Assembly (NCBI GenBank): GCA_948468495.1
Contig: CAOKJI010000099.1
Span: 1 to 6,765, forward strand
Length of the DNA: 6,765 bases
From: an uncultured Dorea sp.
GTDB taxonomy: Bacteria > Bacillota_A > Clostridia > Lachnospirales > Lachnospiraceae
Reading direction: 5' to 3'
In this document: in pieces, positions 1 through 5,982 of the stretch
Layout of the letters: every line of letters starts with the position of its first letter
Position numbering within the stretch: the first letter of the stretch is position 1
Program-made: the position numbers and the translations under genes
Notes under the pieces: model-generated
Databases searched by the model: none
What the model was told of the DNA's origin: nothing
What the model saw: only the letters and a program-made list of their open reading frames with translations

Positions 1-958
1 GAAGCTCCTCATGTATCCTTCCCTTTCTGCCGGTTAAAATATACTCTTCGATGGTTTTCCGGGCAAGCCCCACGTACGCGTCCTCTCCGGCCCGCATCTT
101 CCGGACTCTGTCCCGCTCCTTTTCATCATACTGGTCTTTAAAATTCCTCCGAAGATTCTTTCCCAAAATCTCGTAAGCACAAATGCCGTACCCCACGCCA
201 AATGGTCCCTCATAGGAAAGCTTCCTGGCGGAAACCTCCGTTCTGTCCAATGCTCCCGCCATAATGGTAAAGGAGCGGTGTCCGCACTCTCCGGCCCTTT
301 CACAGAATCCTTCGGAAAACTCAAACAGCTTGCCAAAATCGCCGCTTCCCATGACCTCCATGATACGCCTGTCATACTCCGGCCCTTCTTCCCTGTAACC
401 GTAAGGCCCGTCTTCTTTCAGTCTGTGAGACAAATCCCCGCTGGCAATCACCACAACATTCCGTCCCAGAATCTCCGACGTCTCCCGGATGCGCTGTCCA
501 AGCGCATAATGGGCAGAAAGAGAAAGTCCCGAAAGTCCGACTCTGACTAACCGGTATTCCTTCCAGTACTGATTTACAAAATATAAGGGAACCATGGTTC
601 CATGGTCTAACTGTCTGTCCCGCTCTCCCATAGTTCCCGCCGGCAGATTCCCTGCATCGGCAAGTTTACAGAGATTCTCCCTGAATTCTGTATCATACTC
701 CGCTTCTATCCGAACCTGTCCCGCCCGAAACTGCGCGAAATTCCCCTTCGCGCCGCTTCCCGGCGATATATGGAAATAATCCGCTTACATCACCTGATGA
801 GGAGAAATCAGAACAATCGTCTCCGGCTTTAAGGCGGCAATCCTTCCGGCTATCTCGCGGTATGCGTCAACCGTATCCTGAATCTTTCGCTCCTCACCCC
901 TGCCAATCTCCGGGATAATGAGCGGCGGGTGCGGCACCATAAATGCTCCTGAAATCAT
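1..958 (-). pseudogene. AmmeMemoRadiSam protein: Memo/LigB-like domain fused to AMMECR1 domain, in-frame stop, partial at left edge
   Basis: Seen: from ATG 956-958 the frame reads MISGAFMVPHPPLIIPEIGR and on to ISPHQVM, then meets TAA at 785-787 (codon 58). The same frame then stays open without another stop to the window edge (codon 319). After the stop it reads ADYFHISPGSG, LDHGTMVPLYF (codons 117-127), IASGDLSH (171-178) and AYVGLARKTIEEYI (294-307). Known: HPP (H10), SPH (H54), DHGT (H119) and SGDLSH (H178) are conserved in the Memo / class III extradiol dioxygenase fold, and the last segment resembles the start of an AMMECR1 domain. Clostridial homologues, as I remember them, have Tyr after SPHxVM, so TAT or TAC became TAA by one substitution. 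The usual third partner is a radical SAM enzyme, which would lie beyond the left edge. The system's reaction is unknown to me. Inferred: a recent nonsense mutation or a base error; the 57-aa product would lack most conserved residues. The start at 958 is chosen for its well-spaced ribosome binding site. Confidence 0.8.
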
Positions 959-965
959 AATAAGA

Positions 966-970
966 CCTCC
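966..970 (-). promoter_or_regulatory. Ribosome binding site deciding the Memo-AMMECR1 start
   Basis: GGAGG on the minus strand lies 7 nt before ATG 956-958, ideal spacing, and the protein then begins MISGAFMVPHPP as in the family. An alternative in-frame ATG at 989-991 is preceded by AGGAGG (992-997) with no spacer at all, so it should initiate poorly and would add 11 uncharacteristic residues (MEEKNNEGGLI). Confidence 0.7.
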
Positions 971-1053
971 CTCATTATTTTTCTCTTCCATCCTCCTTAA
1001 TCTCTAGTCACTATATGTGAACCATGCCAATCTGTTTTTATCCTAACACAAAG

Positions 1054-1079
1054 ACGCCCGGCTCGCAAGCCCCGGGCGT
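1054..1079 (-). terminator. Rho-independent terminator after the TetR-MFS-XRE operon
   Basis: An 8-bp GC-rich stem pairs ACGCCCGG (1054-1061) with CCGGGCGT (1072-1079) around a 10-nt loop; an alternative fold adds a GCT/AGC pairing inside. Read on the minus strand the stem is followed by CTTTGTGTT, a moderate T tract. It lies 20 nt past the XRE stop codon and before the Memo-AMMECR1 gene, so it should separate the two transcription units. On the plus strand no T tract follows, so it is probably not bidirectional. Confidence 0.6.
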
Positions 1080-1098
1080 TCTAGAGCGTGTCTGAAAA

Positions 1099-1551
1099 TT
1101 ACTTCCTACAACTCTTCCATACAGTTGCCAGAATGTCTTTCAGTACAAGAAATGCATCCAGTTCATTATAGCCGTATTTCTTTTCCAAGTCATGTAACAG
1201 TTTATCCAGTTCCTTCGCGTAGCAAGCCGTATCCACTTCTCTCTGGTATCTGTCCAGAATTGGATATTTCTTGCTCCACGCTTTTGTCCAGTCTATCTTC
1301 TCTGTCACTTTTTCACTGGTTTTGTCGATGATTTCCTGAATTTCTTTCACGTCAATATCAAACTCAACCAGTTCGTCCAGAGACATTCCGTAAAGAACCG
1401 CAAGTTTTTTAGACTGACAGATATCCGGCAGCGTCTCATCCGTTTCCCACTTAGAAACCGTCTGCCTGCTAATCCCCAGTTTTTCAGCGACCTCCTCCTG
1501 TGACAATCCCTTTTTCTTCCTTGCATGAAATAAATGATTTCCCAAACTCAT
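1099..1551 (-). CDS. XRE-family helix-turn-helix regulator (150 aa)
   Basis: A cytoplasmic DNA-binding regulator. Residues about 5-62 are a Cro/CI-type HTH domain: LFHARKKKGLSQEEVAEKLG, then recognition-helix sequence ISRQTVSKWETDETLPD, then LAVLYGMSLDELVEFD. The C-terminal 80 residues are mostly helical and polar, with DWTKAWSKKYPILDRYQ and YNELDAFLVLKDILATVW. This arrangement is familiar from about 150-aa regulators of Lachnospiraceae, and no transmembrane segment is present, so the protein looks full length. The start at 1551 is preceded by AAGGAGG (1560-1566) with 8 nt spacing. An upstream in-frame ATG at 1621-1623 overlaps the MFS stop codon as ATGA but has no clear ribosome binding site and would add a hydrophobic 24-residue extension. 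It is the last gene of the cassette, 68 nt after the transporter; a TATAAT at 1582-1587 in that gap lacks a good -35. Its target genes are not evident from sequence. Confidence 0.87.
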   Translation of the reverse strand: MSLGNHLFHARKKKGLSQEEVAEKLGISRQTVSKWETDETLPDICQSKKLAVLYGMSLDELVEFDIDVKEIQEIIDKTSEKVTEKIDWTKAWSKKYPILDRYQREVDTACYAKELDKLLHDLEKKYGYNELDAFLVLKDILATVWKSCRK

Positions 1552-1619
1552 GACGCCGTCCTCCTTTTCGGTTATAGTCTGATTATAATATTTACGCAGC
1601 AGGAATACTACCATCACAA

Positions 1620-2846
1620 TCATCCAGTTTCGCCCGTTTTCTTAACATACAGGCCAATCAGGCAGACAGCCGCGCCCGTAGGAATCAGCACGCAGTAAAC
1701 TGCCCCGTTAAATTTATCGAATAAAAAGCCATAAACCATCTGTCCTATTGGCTGAGCGCACATGGTAATCGCCGATGTATATGCCATAATCTTCCCAATC
1801 AGATGGTCTGGCGTATTCTGTTGAATGTCTGACACCGCAAAGATAGAAAATATACTGATTGCCGCCTGCATCCCACAGAGAGAAATAACAGTCACAGCAT
1901 AGCGGATTGCCGTACCGGAGGGAAACAGGAATACAACTCCGGCAGGAATCATGCAGGCGCCAATCGCCGCAAGTGCAAATGACAATCTGCTATTTATCAT
2001 CTTTCCCGCAAGGAAGCCTGAAGCGACGCTTCCCAAAATCGTTGCAACCGCCAGCGCGCTTTCGGCTCCTCCATAATATTTCGCATCCAGAGCAAGTATC
2101 GTCCGTACGATAAAGGGGAGTCCTACCAGCGCAACGCCCATAACAAAGAAGCGGGAAGCCGCAGCCAGAAGCAGTATTCTCGTGATATCCGGCCGCTCCT
2201 TCGTCACAAACCGGATACTATCGGCAAAATCATCTTTTATTACAGACAGGATATTTCCCTGAAAGACCCTGGTCTGGGCTTCCAATTGTATGAAACATTC
2301 CAATAACGCTGTAACGAAGAAGCATACGACGCTTGCATACATTACTGGCTTTAAGCCCAACGCCGCATAGAAGATACCGCCAAACAAAGGCGCGATGAAA
2401 TAAGAGACTGACGCCACCTGATTCACAACCGCATTGCCCCTGATAATCTCCTCTCCTTTCAGCATCTGCGGAATACACGCCTGTACCGTAGGCGTTTCAA
2501 AAGCTCCGAGAACCGAAAGCGCCACAAGCAGAGTACCAATTACAGCAAGGGCATTCTTCTCAGATATAAAGACTGCTCCGGATAAGACAAACAATCCTGT
2601 CATTGTATCCAGCGCCACCATAATATTCCGCCTGTCCGCCCGATCGGCAAGAATGCCGCCAAGAGGTGATAAGAGTATGGCCGGAACCGTTGCAATAGAC
2701 AAAATTCCTGCAAATACAGACGCTGAACCGGTTGCATCCAATACGTACATGGACAGCGCCAAACGTAAAATATAATTGCCAAATAAAGAACTTATCTGCC
2801 CCAGCACAAGGAGCGTGAAATTTCTCGTAAACAGCTTGTTCTCCAT
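1620..2846 (-). CDS. MFS efflux transporter, MefA-like / MFS_3 type (408 aa)
   Basis: An inner-membrane major facilitator protein, probably a proton-driven exporter of a drug or other amphipathic compound. Hydrophobic segments run through the whole 408 residues, consistent with 12 transmembrane helices. The loop after helix 2 carries the MFS motif A as GGILADRADRRN (residues 63-74). IPQMLKGEEIIRGNAV (125-140) is typical of the macrolide-efflux-like branch, and a charged central loop (about 190-222) divides the two halves. Length and both ends fit an intact member. The substrate cannot be read from sequence. The start at 2846 has AGGAAGA-type pairing (GGAAGA at 2854-2859, 7 nt spacing); a stronger GGAGG at 2863-2867 lies too far away (16 nt). 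It follows the TetR gene by 25 nt and precedes the XRE gene by 68 nt, so it is very likely co-transcribed with TetR and under its control. Confidence 0.92.
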   Translation of the reverse strand: MENKLFTRNFTLLVLGQISSLFGNYILRLALSMYVLDATGSASVFAGILSIATVPAILLSPLGGILADRADRRNIMVALDTMTGLFVLSGAVFISEKNALAVIGTLLVALSVLGAFETPTVQACIPQMLKGEEIIRGNAVVNQVASVSYFIAPLFGGIFYAALGLKPVMYASVVCFFVTALLECFIQLEAQTRVFQGNILSVIKDDFADSIRFVTKERPDITRILLLAAASRFFVMGVALVGLPFIVRTILALDAKYYGGAESALAVATILGSVASGFLAGKMINSRLSFALAAIGACMIPAGVVFLFPSGTAIRYAVTVISLCGMQAAISIFSIFAVSDIQQNTPDHLIGKIMAYTSAITMCAQPIGQMVYGFLFDKFNGAVYCVLIPTGAAVCLIGLYVKKTGETG

Positions 2847-2871
2847 CTATTCGTCTTCCTTTCCTCCATTT

Positions 2872-3507
2872 TCAAACACGTTCAAATATTCTCTCTGTCC
2901 GCCCGTACATCTCATCTTCAATAACCGGAAGCCCCATCGTCGATAACACCTCTGCAATAAACCGGCATTTGCGCTGAATCTCTTCCGCATCTGCAGGAAA
3001 TACAGAGGGCAGCAGCCAGAAATTAACAAGAGGCAGCAATTCGGAAAGTTCTTTTGCATATTCTGTCTGAATTGAGCCGTCGCGCCGTCCTTCCTCAATC
3101 AGCTCAAACCACAAAGGGGTCAGAATACGCCGGTTCGCCTCTACTGCGGCCGCCAGGATACGCGAATCTTTCAGAATAGAAACAGCCTGCGTATTAATCT
3201 CTTCCCGTTCTTCATCAGCCCTGTCCAATGCAAGCACTTCCCGAATCTTCTGCAGTCCATTCAAATCAGAACGCCCCCTGACAGCCTCAAAAGGATTGTT
3301 TTCCAAAAACATCTGATCTCCCAGCGCATGCATAAGCTCTTCTTTACTCTGAAAAAAACGGTAAAACATTCCCTTGGCCCCGCCTGCCAGCTCCATAATG
3401 TCAGTAATGGCGGTTTCTTCATAACCTTTCGATAAAAATAATACCTTCGCCGCATCTAAAATCTCTTTTTTCCACTGTTCTGGTTGTTTTTTCACTGGTC
3501 TTGCCAT
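2872..3507 (-). CDS. TetR/AcrR-family transcriptional repressor (211 aa)
   Basis: The N-terminal TetR DNA-binding domain spans about residues 12-60: KKEILDAAKVLFLSKGYEETAITDIMELAGGAKGMFYRFF in pieces, with AKGMFYRFF as the recognition-helix end and FQSKEEL following, both typical of the family. Residues 61-211 form a variable, largely helical ligand-binding and dimerisation region with no recognisable subfamily. Length is normal for the family. It begins the operon and lies 25 nt before the MFS gene, the usual arrangement of a local repressor with the pump it controls. A perfect palindrome overlaps its promoter (3527-3555), so autoregulation is likely. The start at 3507 is preceded by GAGGG (3519-3523) at a slightly long 11-nt spacing. 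The inducing ligand is unknown, presumably a substrate of the neighbouring pump. Confidence 0.92.
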   Translation of the reverse strand: MARPVKKQPEQWKKEILDAAKVLFLSKGYEETAITDIMELAGGAKGMFYRFFQSKEELMHALGDQMFLENNPFEAVRGRSDLNGLQKIREVLALDRADEEREEINTQAVSILKDSRILAAAVEANRRILTPLWFELIEEGRRDGSIQTEYAKELSELLPLVNFWLLPSVFPADAEEIQRKCRFIAEVLSTMGLPVIEDEMYGRTERIFERV

Positions 3508-3526
3508 GATTTGCTTATCCCTCTCT

Positions 3527-3555
3527 ATAGTTATTGACTACAAGTCAATAACTAT
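3527..3555. promoter_or_regulatory. Perfect 29-bp palindromic operator, probable TetR-family binding site
   Basis: Arms ATAGTTATTGACT (3527-3539) and AGTCAATAACTAT (3543-3555) are exact inverse complements around the 3-bp centre ACA. The site touches the -10 box (3554-3559) and covers the predicted start near 3547 and the early transcribed region, so a bound dimer would block initiation. TetR-family repressors typically bind such palindromes in front of their own gene. Binding by this protein is inferred from position and symmetry, not shown. A stem formed in the leader RNA is unlikely to matter, since only part of the palindrome is transcribed. Confidence 0.8.
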
Positions 3556-3582
3556 TATACAAGGAAGCGGATACAGTGTCAA
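3554..3582 (-). promoter_or_regulatory. Sigma-A promoter of the TetR-MFS-XRE operon
   Basis: On the minus strand a perfect -35 TTGACA (3577-3582) is followed after exactly 17 bp by a perfect -10 TATAAT (3554-3559). The predicted transcription start falls near 3547, giving a leader of about 40 nt before the TetR ATG. A consensus match at both boxes predicts a strong promoter that needs repression, which fits the operator overlapping its downstream side. Confidence 0.85.
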
Positions 3583-3674
3583 TTATTTTTAATTTACTTT
3601 ACTTATCAAATAAAACAGACAAGTCGATATAAAATTGGAAATATCGTTCCATTACACAGACTGCATTAGATAAT

Positions 3675-3703
3675 TTTGCATATTTACTGCACCAAGACAT
3701 AAT
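3675..3703 (+). promoter_or_regulatory. Possible sigma-A promoter of the chemoreceptor gene
   Basis: TTTGCA (3675-3680, 4 of 6 consensus bases), a 17-bp spacer, then CATAAT (3698-3703, 5 of 6). The predicted start near 3710 leaves a 20-nt leader carrying the ribosome binding site AAGGAG (3715-3720), 9 nt before the ATG. It is weak and unproven. A GTCGATAT at 3623-3630 resembles a motility sigma-D -10 box, but no TAAA -35 occurs at the right distance. Confidence 0.35.
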
Positions 3704-3729
3704 GGACAAGAAAAAAGGAGAACCACACT

Positions 3730-5436
3730 ATGATAAACTACATACGAAATCTAAGAATCAGATTAAAACTTTATATTTTGATAGGAGTTGCGCTGATTGG
3801 TATGCTCATTATCGGAGGCATGTCCTTTTTCCAGATGGGACGGCTCAACGATATGACAAGCGATATCTCAAAAAGCTGGCTTCCCAGTATCGACACAGCA
3901 AGAGACATGAGCAGCACTCTTTCCAACATCCGTCTTAATGAATTGGGATATCTTACCGCAATCTCTGACGAAGTGGAAGAATCCAGCCTGCAGTATCTTC
4001 AAAAAGAAAAGGAAGAGATGAACGGGCTTTTAGCTGCATATGAGGGATTAATTGATGCGGAAGAAAAAGACTTCTATGATACTGCAATGAATTTATGGAG
4101 CCAATACAACGAGGCTGATGAAGATATGATAGCTTTGGCAAAAGAAGGCCGCGACAAAGAAGCCCGCTCAATCTTAGAGGGCAAATGTGTGGAACTCTAC
4201 AATTCCTTAAACAATGCCTTCAATGATATTATCACCTACAACACTGAAGGGAGCGACGACGCAACAAAGGAAAGCGATTCCCTTTATAGAAGCTCCATCT
4301 TACTTATGGCGGCGGTTATTCTTGCAATTATATTGATTGGCGTATTTTTCTCCTTTGTGATAATCCGCCTGATTAAGTTTCCAATCTCTGAGATCGAACA
4401 AGCCGCTACCAGAATGGCCGAGGGTGATTTGGATGTGGAGATTTCCTATACTTCCAAAGATGAGCTTGGCGTTCTGTCCAACCAGATGCGAAGCTTAATC
4501 CGCAAACTTCAGGTTATCATCGACGATGAGAATAAATTTCTTGCCAAAATGGCTGCCGGAGATTTTACCGTTGATTCTATTTGTGAGGCTGAATATACCG
4601 GCGGCTTTTATCCGCTGCTGATTTCCTTCCGCGGCATTGCGGAAAAGTTAAACGATACCATGCTTCAGATTAGTCAGAGCTCCGCACAGGTTGCCAGCGG
4701 CTCTGAACAGGTATCCACCGGAGCACAGGCTCTCTCCCAGGGCGCGACCGAACAGGCCAGTTCCGTACAGGAGCTCGCCGCTACCATTAATGAAATCTCC
4801 GATAAGGTTAACCAGAATGCAGACAGCGCGAAACAGGCCAATACGATGGCCGGTACTGTCAGCACAGAGATGAACACCAGTAATGAGAAGATGCAGCATA
4901 TGATACAGGCAATGAGTGATATCAGCAACTGCTCCAGCGAAATCGGCAAGATCATCAAAACAATCGAAGATATTGCATTCCAGACCAATATCCTTGCCCT
5001 GAACGCCGCCGTAGAAGCAGCCCGGGCAGGAACTGCCGGCAAAGGCTTTGCCGTAGTTGCCGATGAAGTCCGCAATCTGGCAAGCAAGAGCGCTGAGGCT
5101 TCCAAGAATACCTCTGTATTAATTGAAAATTCTTTAAAGGCTGTAGACAACGGTACGCAGATTGCCGATGAGACCGCCCGGTCTCTGCTTCAGGCCGTTG
5201 ATGACGTGAATGAGATGACAAATATTATCGGACAGATTTCGGAGGCCAGCAGTAATCAGGCCGCTGCTATTTCCCAGATTACCATGGGAATCGACCAAAT
5301 CTCCAGCGTAGTTCAGACTAATTCTGCAACCGCTGAGGAAAGCGCTGCCGCAAGCGAAGAACTGTCCAGCCAGTCGCAGCTTATGAAGAGCCTTGTGGGA
5401 AGGTTCAAATTAAAAGAAGGCATGAACCGGCGTTAA
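3730..5436 (+). CDS. Methyl-accepting chemotaxis protein with 4-helix-bundle sensor (568 aa)
   Basis: A membrane chemoreceptor that should signal through CheW and CheA. Order: short N-terminus [13 protein letters not shown]; transmembrane helix about 14-34; extracytoplasmic, mainly helical sensor about 35-188, fitting the 4HB_MCP type (it contains [17 protein letters not shown] and a helical region to 185); transmembrane helix about 189-214; HAMP about 215-262 with P218, EGDLDVEI and [10 protein letters not shown]; a second HAMP-like segment about 265-312 ([12 protein letters not shown]); signalling domain 313-560. The hairpin tip is clear at [20 protein letters not shown] (415-434) followed by [14 protein letters not shown] (438-451). 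Residue 435 is Thr where Glu is usual in AARAGE. Helices rich in Q, E, S and A on both sides hold likely methylation sites. The protein ends KLKEGMNRR with no CheR-tethering pentapeptide. Its ligand is unknown. No chemotaxis or flagellar gene lies nearby, so it is an orphan receptor; it is divergent from the TetR operon. Confidence 0.95.
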   Translation: MINYIRNLRIRLKLYILIGVALIGMLIIGGMSFFQMGRLNDMTSDISKSWLPSIDTARDMSSTLSNIRLNELGYLTAISDEVEESSLQYLQKEKEEMNGLLAAYEGLIDAEEKDFYDTAMNLWSQYNEADEDMIALAKEGRDKEARSILEGKCVELYNSLNNAFNDIITYNTEGSDDATKESDSLYRSSILLMAAVILAIILIGVFFSFVIIRLIKFPISEIEQAATRMAEGDLDVEISYTSKDELGVLSNQMRSLIRKLQVIIDDENKFLAKMAAGDFTVDSICEAEYTGGFYPLLISFRGIAEKLNDTMLQISQSSAQVASGSEQVSTGAQALSQGATEQASSVQELAATINEISDKVNQNADSAKQANTMAGTVSTEMNTSNEKMQHMIQAMSDISNCSSEIGKIIKTIEDIAFQTNILALNAAVEAARAGTAGKGFAVVADEVRNLASKSAEASKNTSVLIENSLKAVDNGTQIADETARSLLQAVDDVNEMTNIIGQISEASSNQAAAISQITMGIDQISSVVQTNSATAEESAAASEELSSQSQLMKSLVGRFKLKEGMNRR

Positions 5437-5445
5437 ACATGATTC

Positions 5446-5517
5446 GAGCCGCTTAAAGCGCGTCTCCAAATTCACTTAAAAGCATTTGGAGACCCACTCT
5501 AAGCGGCTCATTTTGTT
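5446..5517 (+). terminator. Nested-palindrome terminator after the chemoreceptor gene
   Basis: Two nested inverted repeats: the outer arms GAGCCGCTTA (5446-5455) and TAAGCGGCTC (5500-5509) enclose inner arms GTCTCCAAAT (5462-5471) and ATTTGGAGAC (5484-5493). All four arms are exact 10-bp matches, with unpaired AAGCGC and CCACTC between them and a 12-nt inner loop. On the plus strand the outer stem is followed by ATTTTGTT. It begins 9 nt after the chemoreceptor stop. It should terminate that transcript and shield the convergent cysK-Rrf2 unit. The double-stem design is longer than an ordinary terminator and could instead be a small repeat element. Confidence 0.7.
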
Positions 5518-5565
5518 ATACAGAACTCAAGTATATGCGCCACTGCTTCGCTTCGATTCTGCCTG

Positions 5566-5967
5566 TTATTTTATTAAATCCGCCAGCGTGATTCCGTCAA
5601 AATATGCGTTCGTAAGCTTGTGAAATTCTGTCCACATCGGCAATGTCCTGCAGATGTGGGCGCGCTCACATGCATTTGTCTCGCAGCTAAGACAGGCTAC
5701 CGGCGCAAGGTTCCCTTCCGTAAGACGCAGGATTTCCCCGACAAGGCATCTGTCCGGCTCTGACGCCAGGCGATAGCCGCCGCCCTTTCCCTGAAGACCT
5801 TCAATCAGCTTATTCTTTGTCAGAACAGGAAGAATACGTTCCAGATATTTCAGAGAGATATTTTGTCTTTGGGCCACTTCTTTCATAGGTATGTAACCTT
5901 TCCCATAATTTTCCGCCAGATCAATCATCACCCGAAGCGCATACCTGCCTTTCGTTGAAACCATCAT
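5566..5967 (-). CDS. Rrf2-family regulator with IscR-like cysteine cluster (133 aa)
   Basis: A winged-helix DNA-binding regulator. MVSTKGRYALRVMIDLA at the N-terminus, ISLKYLERILPVL (37-49) and GLQGKGGGYRLASEPD (57-72) are the conserved Rrf2 helix-turn-helix and wing. The C-terminal region has C92, C95, C100 and C106 plus an earlier C74; E. coli IscR uses three cysteines in the same region (92, 98, 104) to hold a [2Fe-2S] cluster, while Bacillus CymR, as I recall it, lacks them. An Fe-S or thiol sensor is therefore plausible but unproven. The start at 5967 is set by GGAGG (5976-5980) 8 nt upstream; a second ATG follows at once. It lies 12 nt after cysK, and its ribosome binding site overlaps the cysK stop codon, indicating one operon and coupled translation. 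Likely targets are cysteine or Fe-S biosynthesis genes. No convincing terminator of its own is visible between 5566 and the chemoreceptor terminator. Confidence 0.92.
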   Translation of the reverse strand: MMVSTKGRYALRVMIDLAENYGKGYIPMKEVAQRQNISLKYLERILPVLTKNKLIEGLQGKGGGYRLASEPDRCLVGEILRLTEGNLAPVACLSCETNACERAHICRTLPMWTEFHKLTNAYFDGITLADLIK

Positions 5968-5974
5968 AATGATT

Positions 5975-5982
5975 CCCTCCTA
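5975..5982 (-). promoter_or_regulatory. Rrf2 ribosome binding site overlapping the cysK stop codon
   Basis: The minus strand reads TAGGAGGG: the TAG (5980-5982) ends cysK and the GGAGG (5976-5980) serves the Rrf2 gene 8 nt further on. Ribosomes finishing cysK would therefore occupy or expose the Rrf2 start, which suggests translational coupling between enzyme and regulator. Confidence 0.75.

Noticed and set aside
34..375. A 113-aa open frame on the minus strand inside the AMMECR1/Memo region
   Set aside because: It lies in a different frame from the conserved Memo-AMMECR1 reading, and its translation has no recognisable motif.
1010..1038. Promoter for the Memo-AMMECR1 gene based on TATAGT at 1010-1015
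   Set aside because: The -10 is good but the -35 position (AAAACA) matches only 3 of 6 bases; a promoter must lie in this gap, yet I cannot place it.
1582..1610. Internal promoter for the XRE gene based on TATAAT at 1582-1587
   Set aside because: The -10 match is perfect, but the hexamers 16-18 bp upstream match the -35 consensus at only about 2 of 6 bases.
3625..3646. Small inverted repeat CGATAT / ATATCG upstream of the chemoreceptor
   Set aside because: The arms are 6 bp with a 10-nt AT-rich loop, within what chance allows in AT-rich intergenic DNA.
3702..3938. A 78-aa plus-strand frame starting [12 protein letters not shown] just before the chemoreceptor
   Set aside because: It overlaps the chemoreceptor start in another frame, has no proper ribosome binding site, and its translation shows no family features.
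4674..5150. A 158-aa open frame antisense to the chemoreceptor
   Set aside because: It overlaps the strongly conserved signalling domain; its Ala/Leu-rich translation is the expected shadow of a heptad-repeat coding sequence.
5518..5565. Possible terminator after the Rrf2 gene from CAGAA / TTCTG
   Set aside because: Only 5 bp pair across a loop of about 30 nt, with no T tract on the minus strand.
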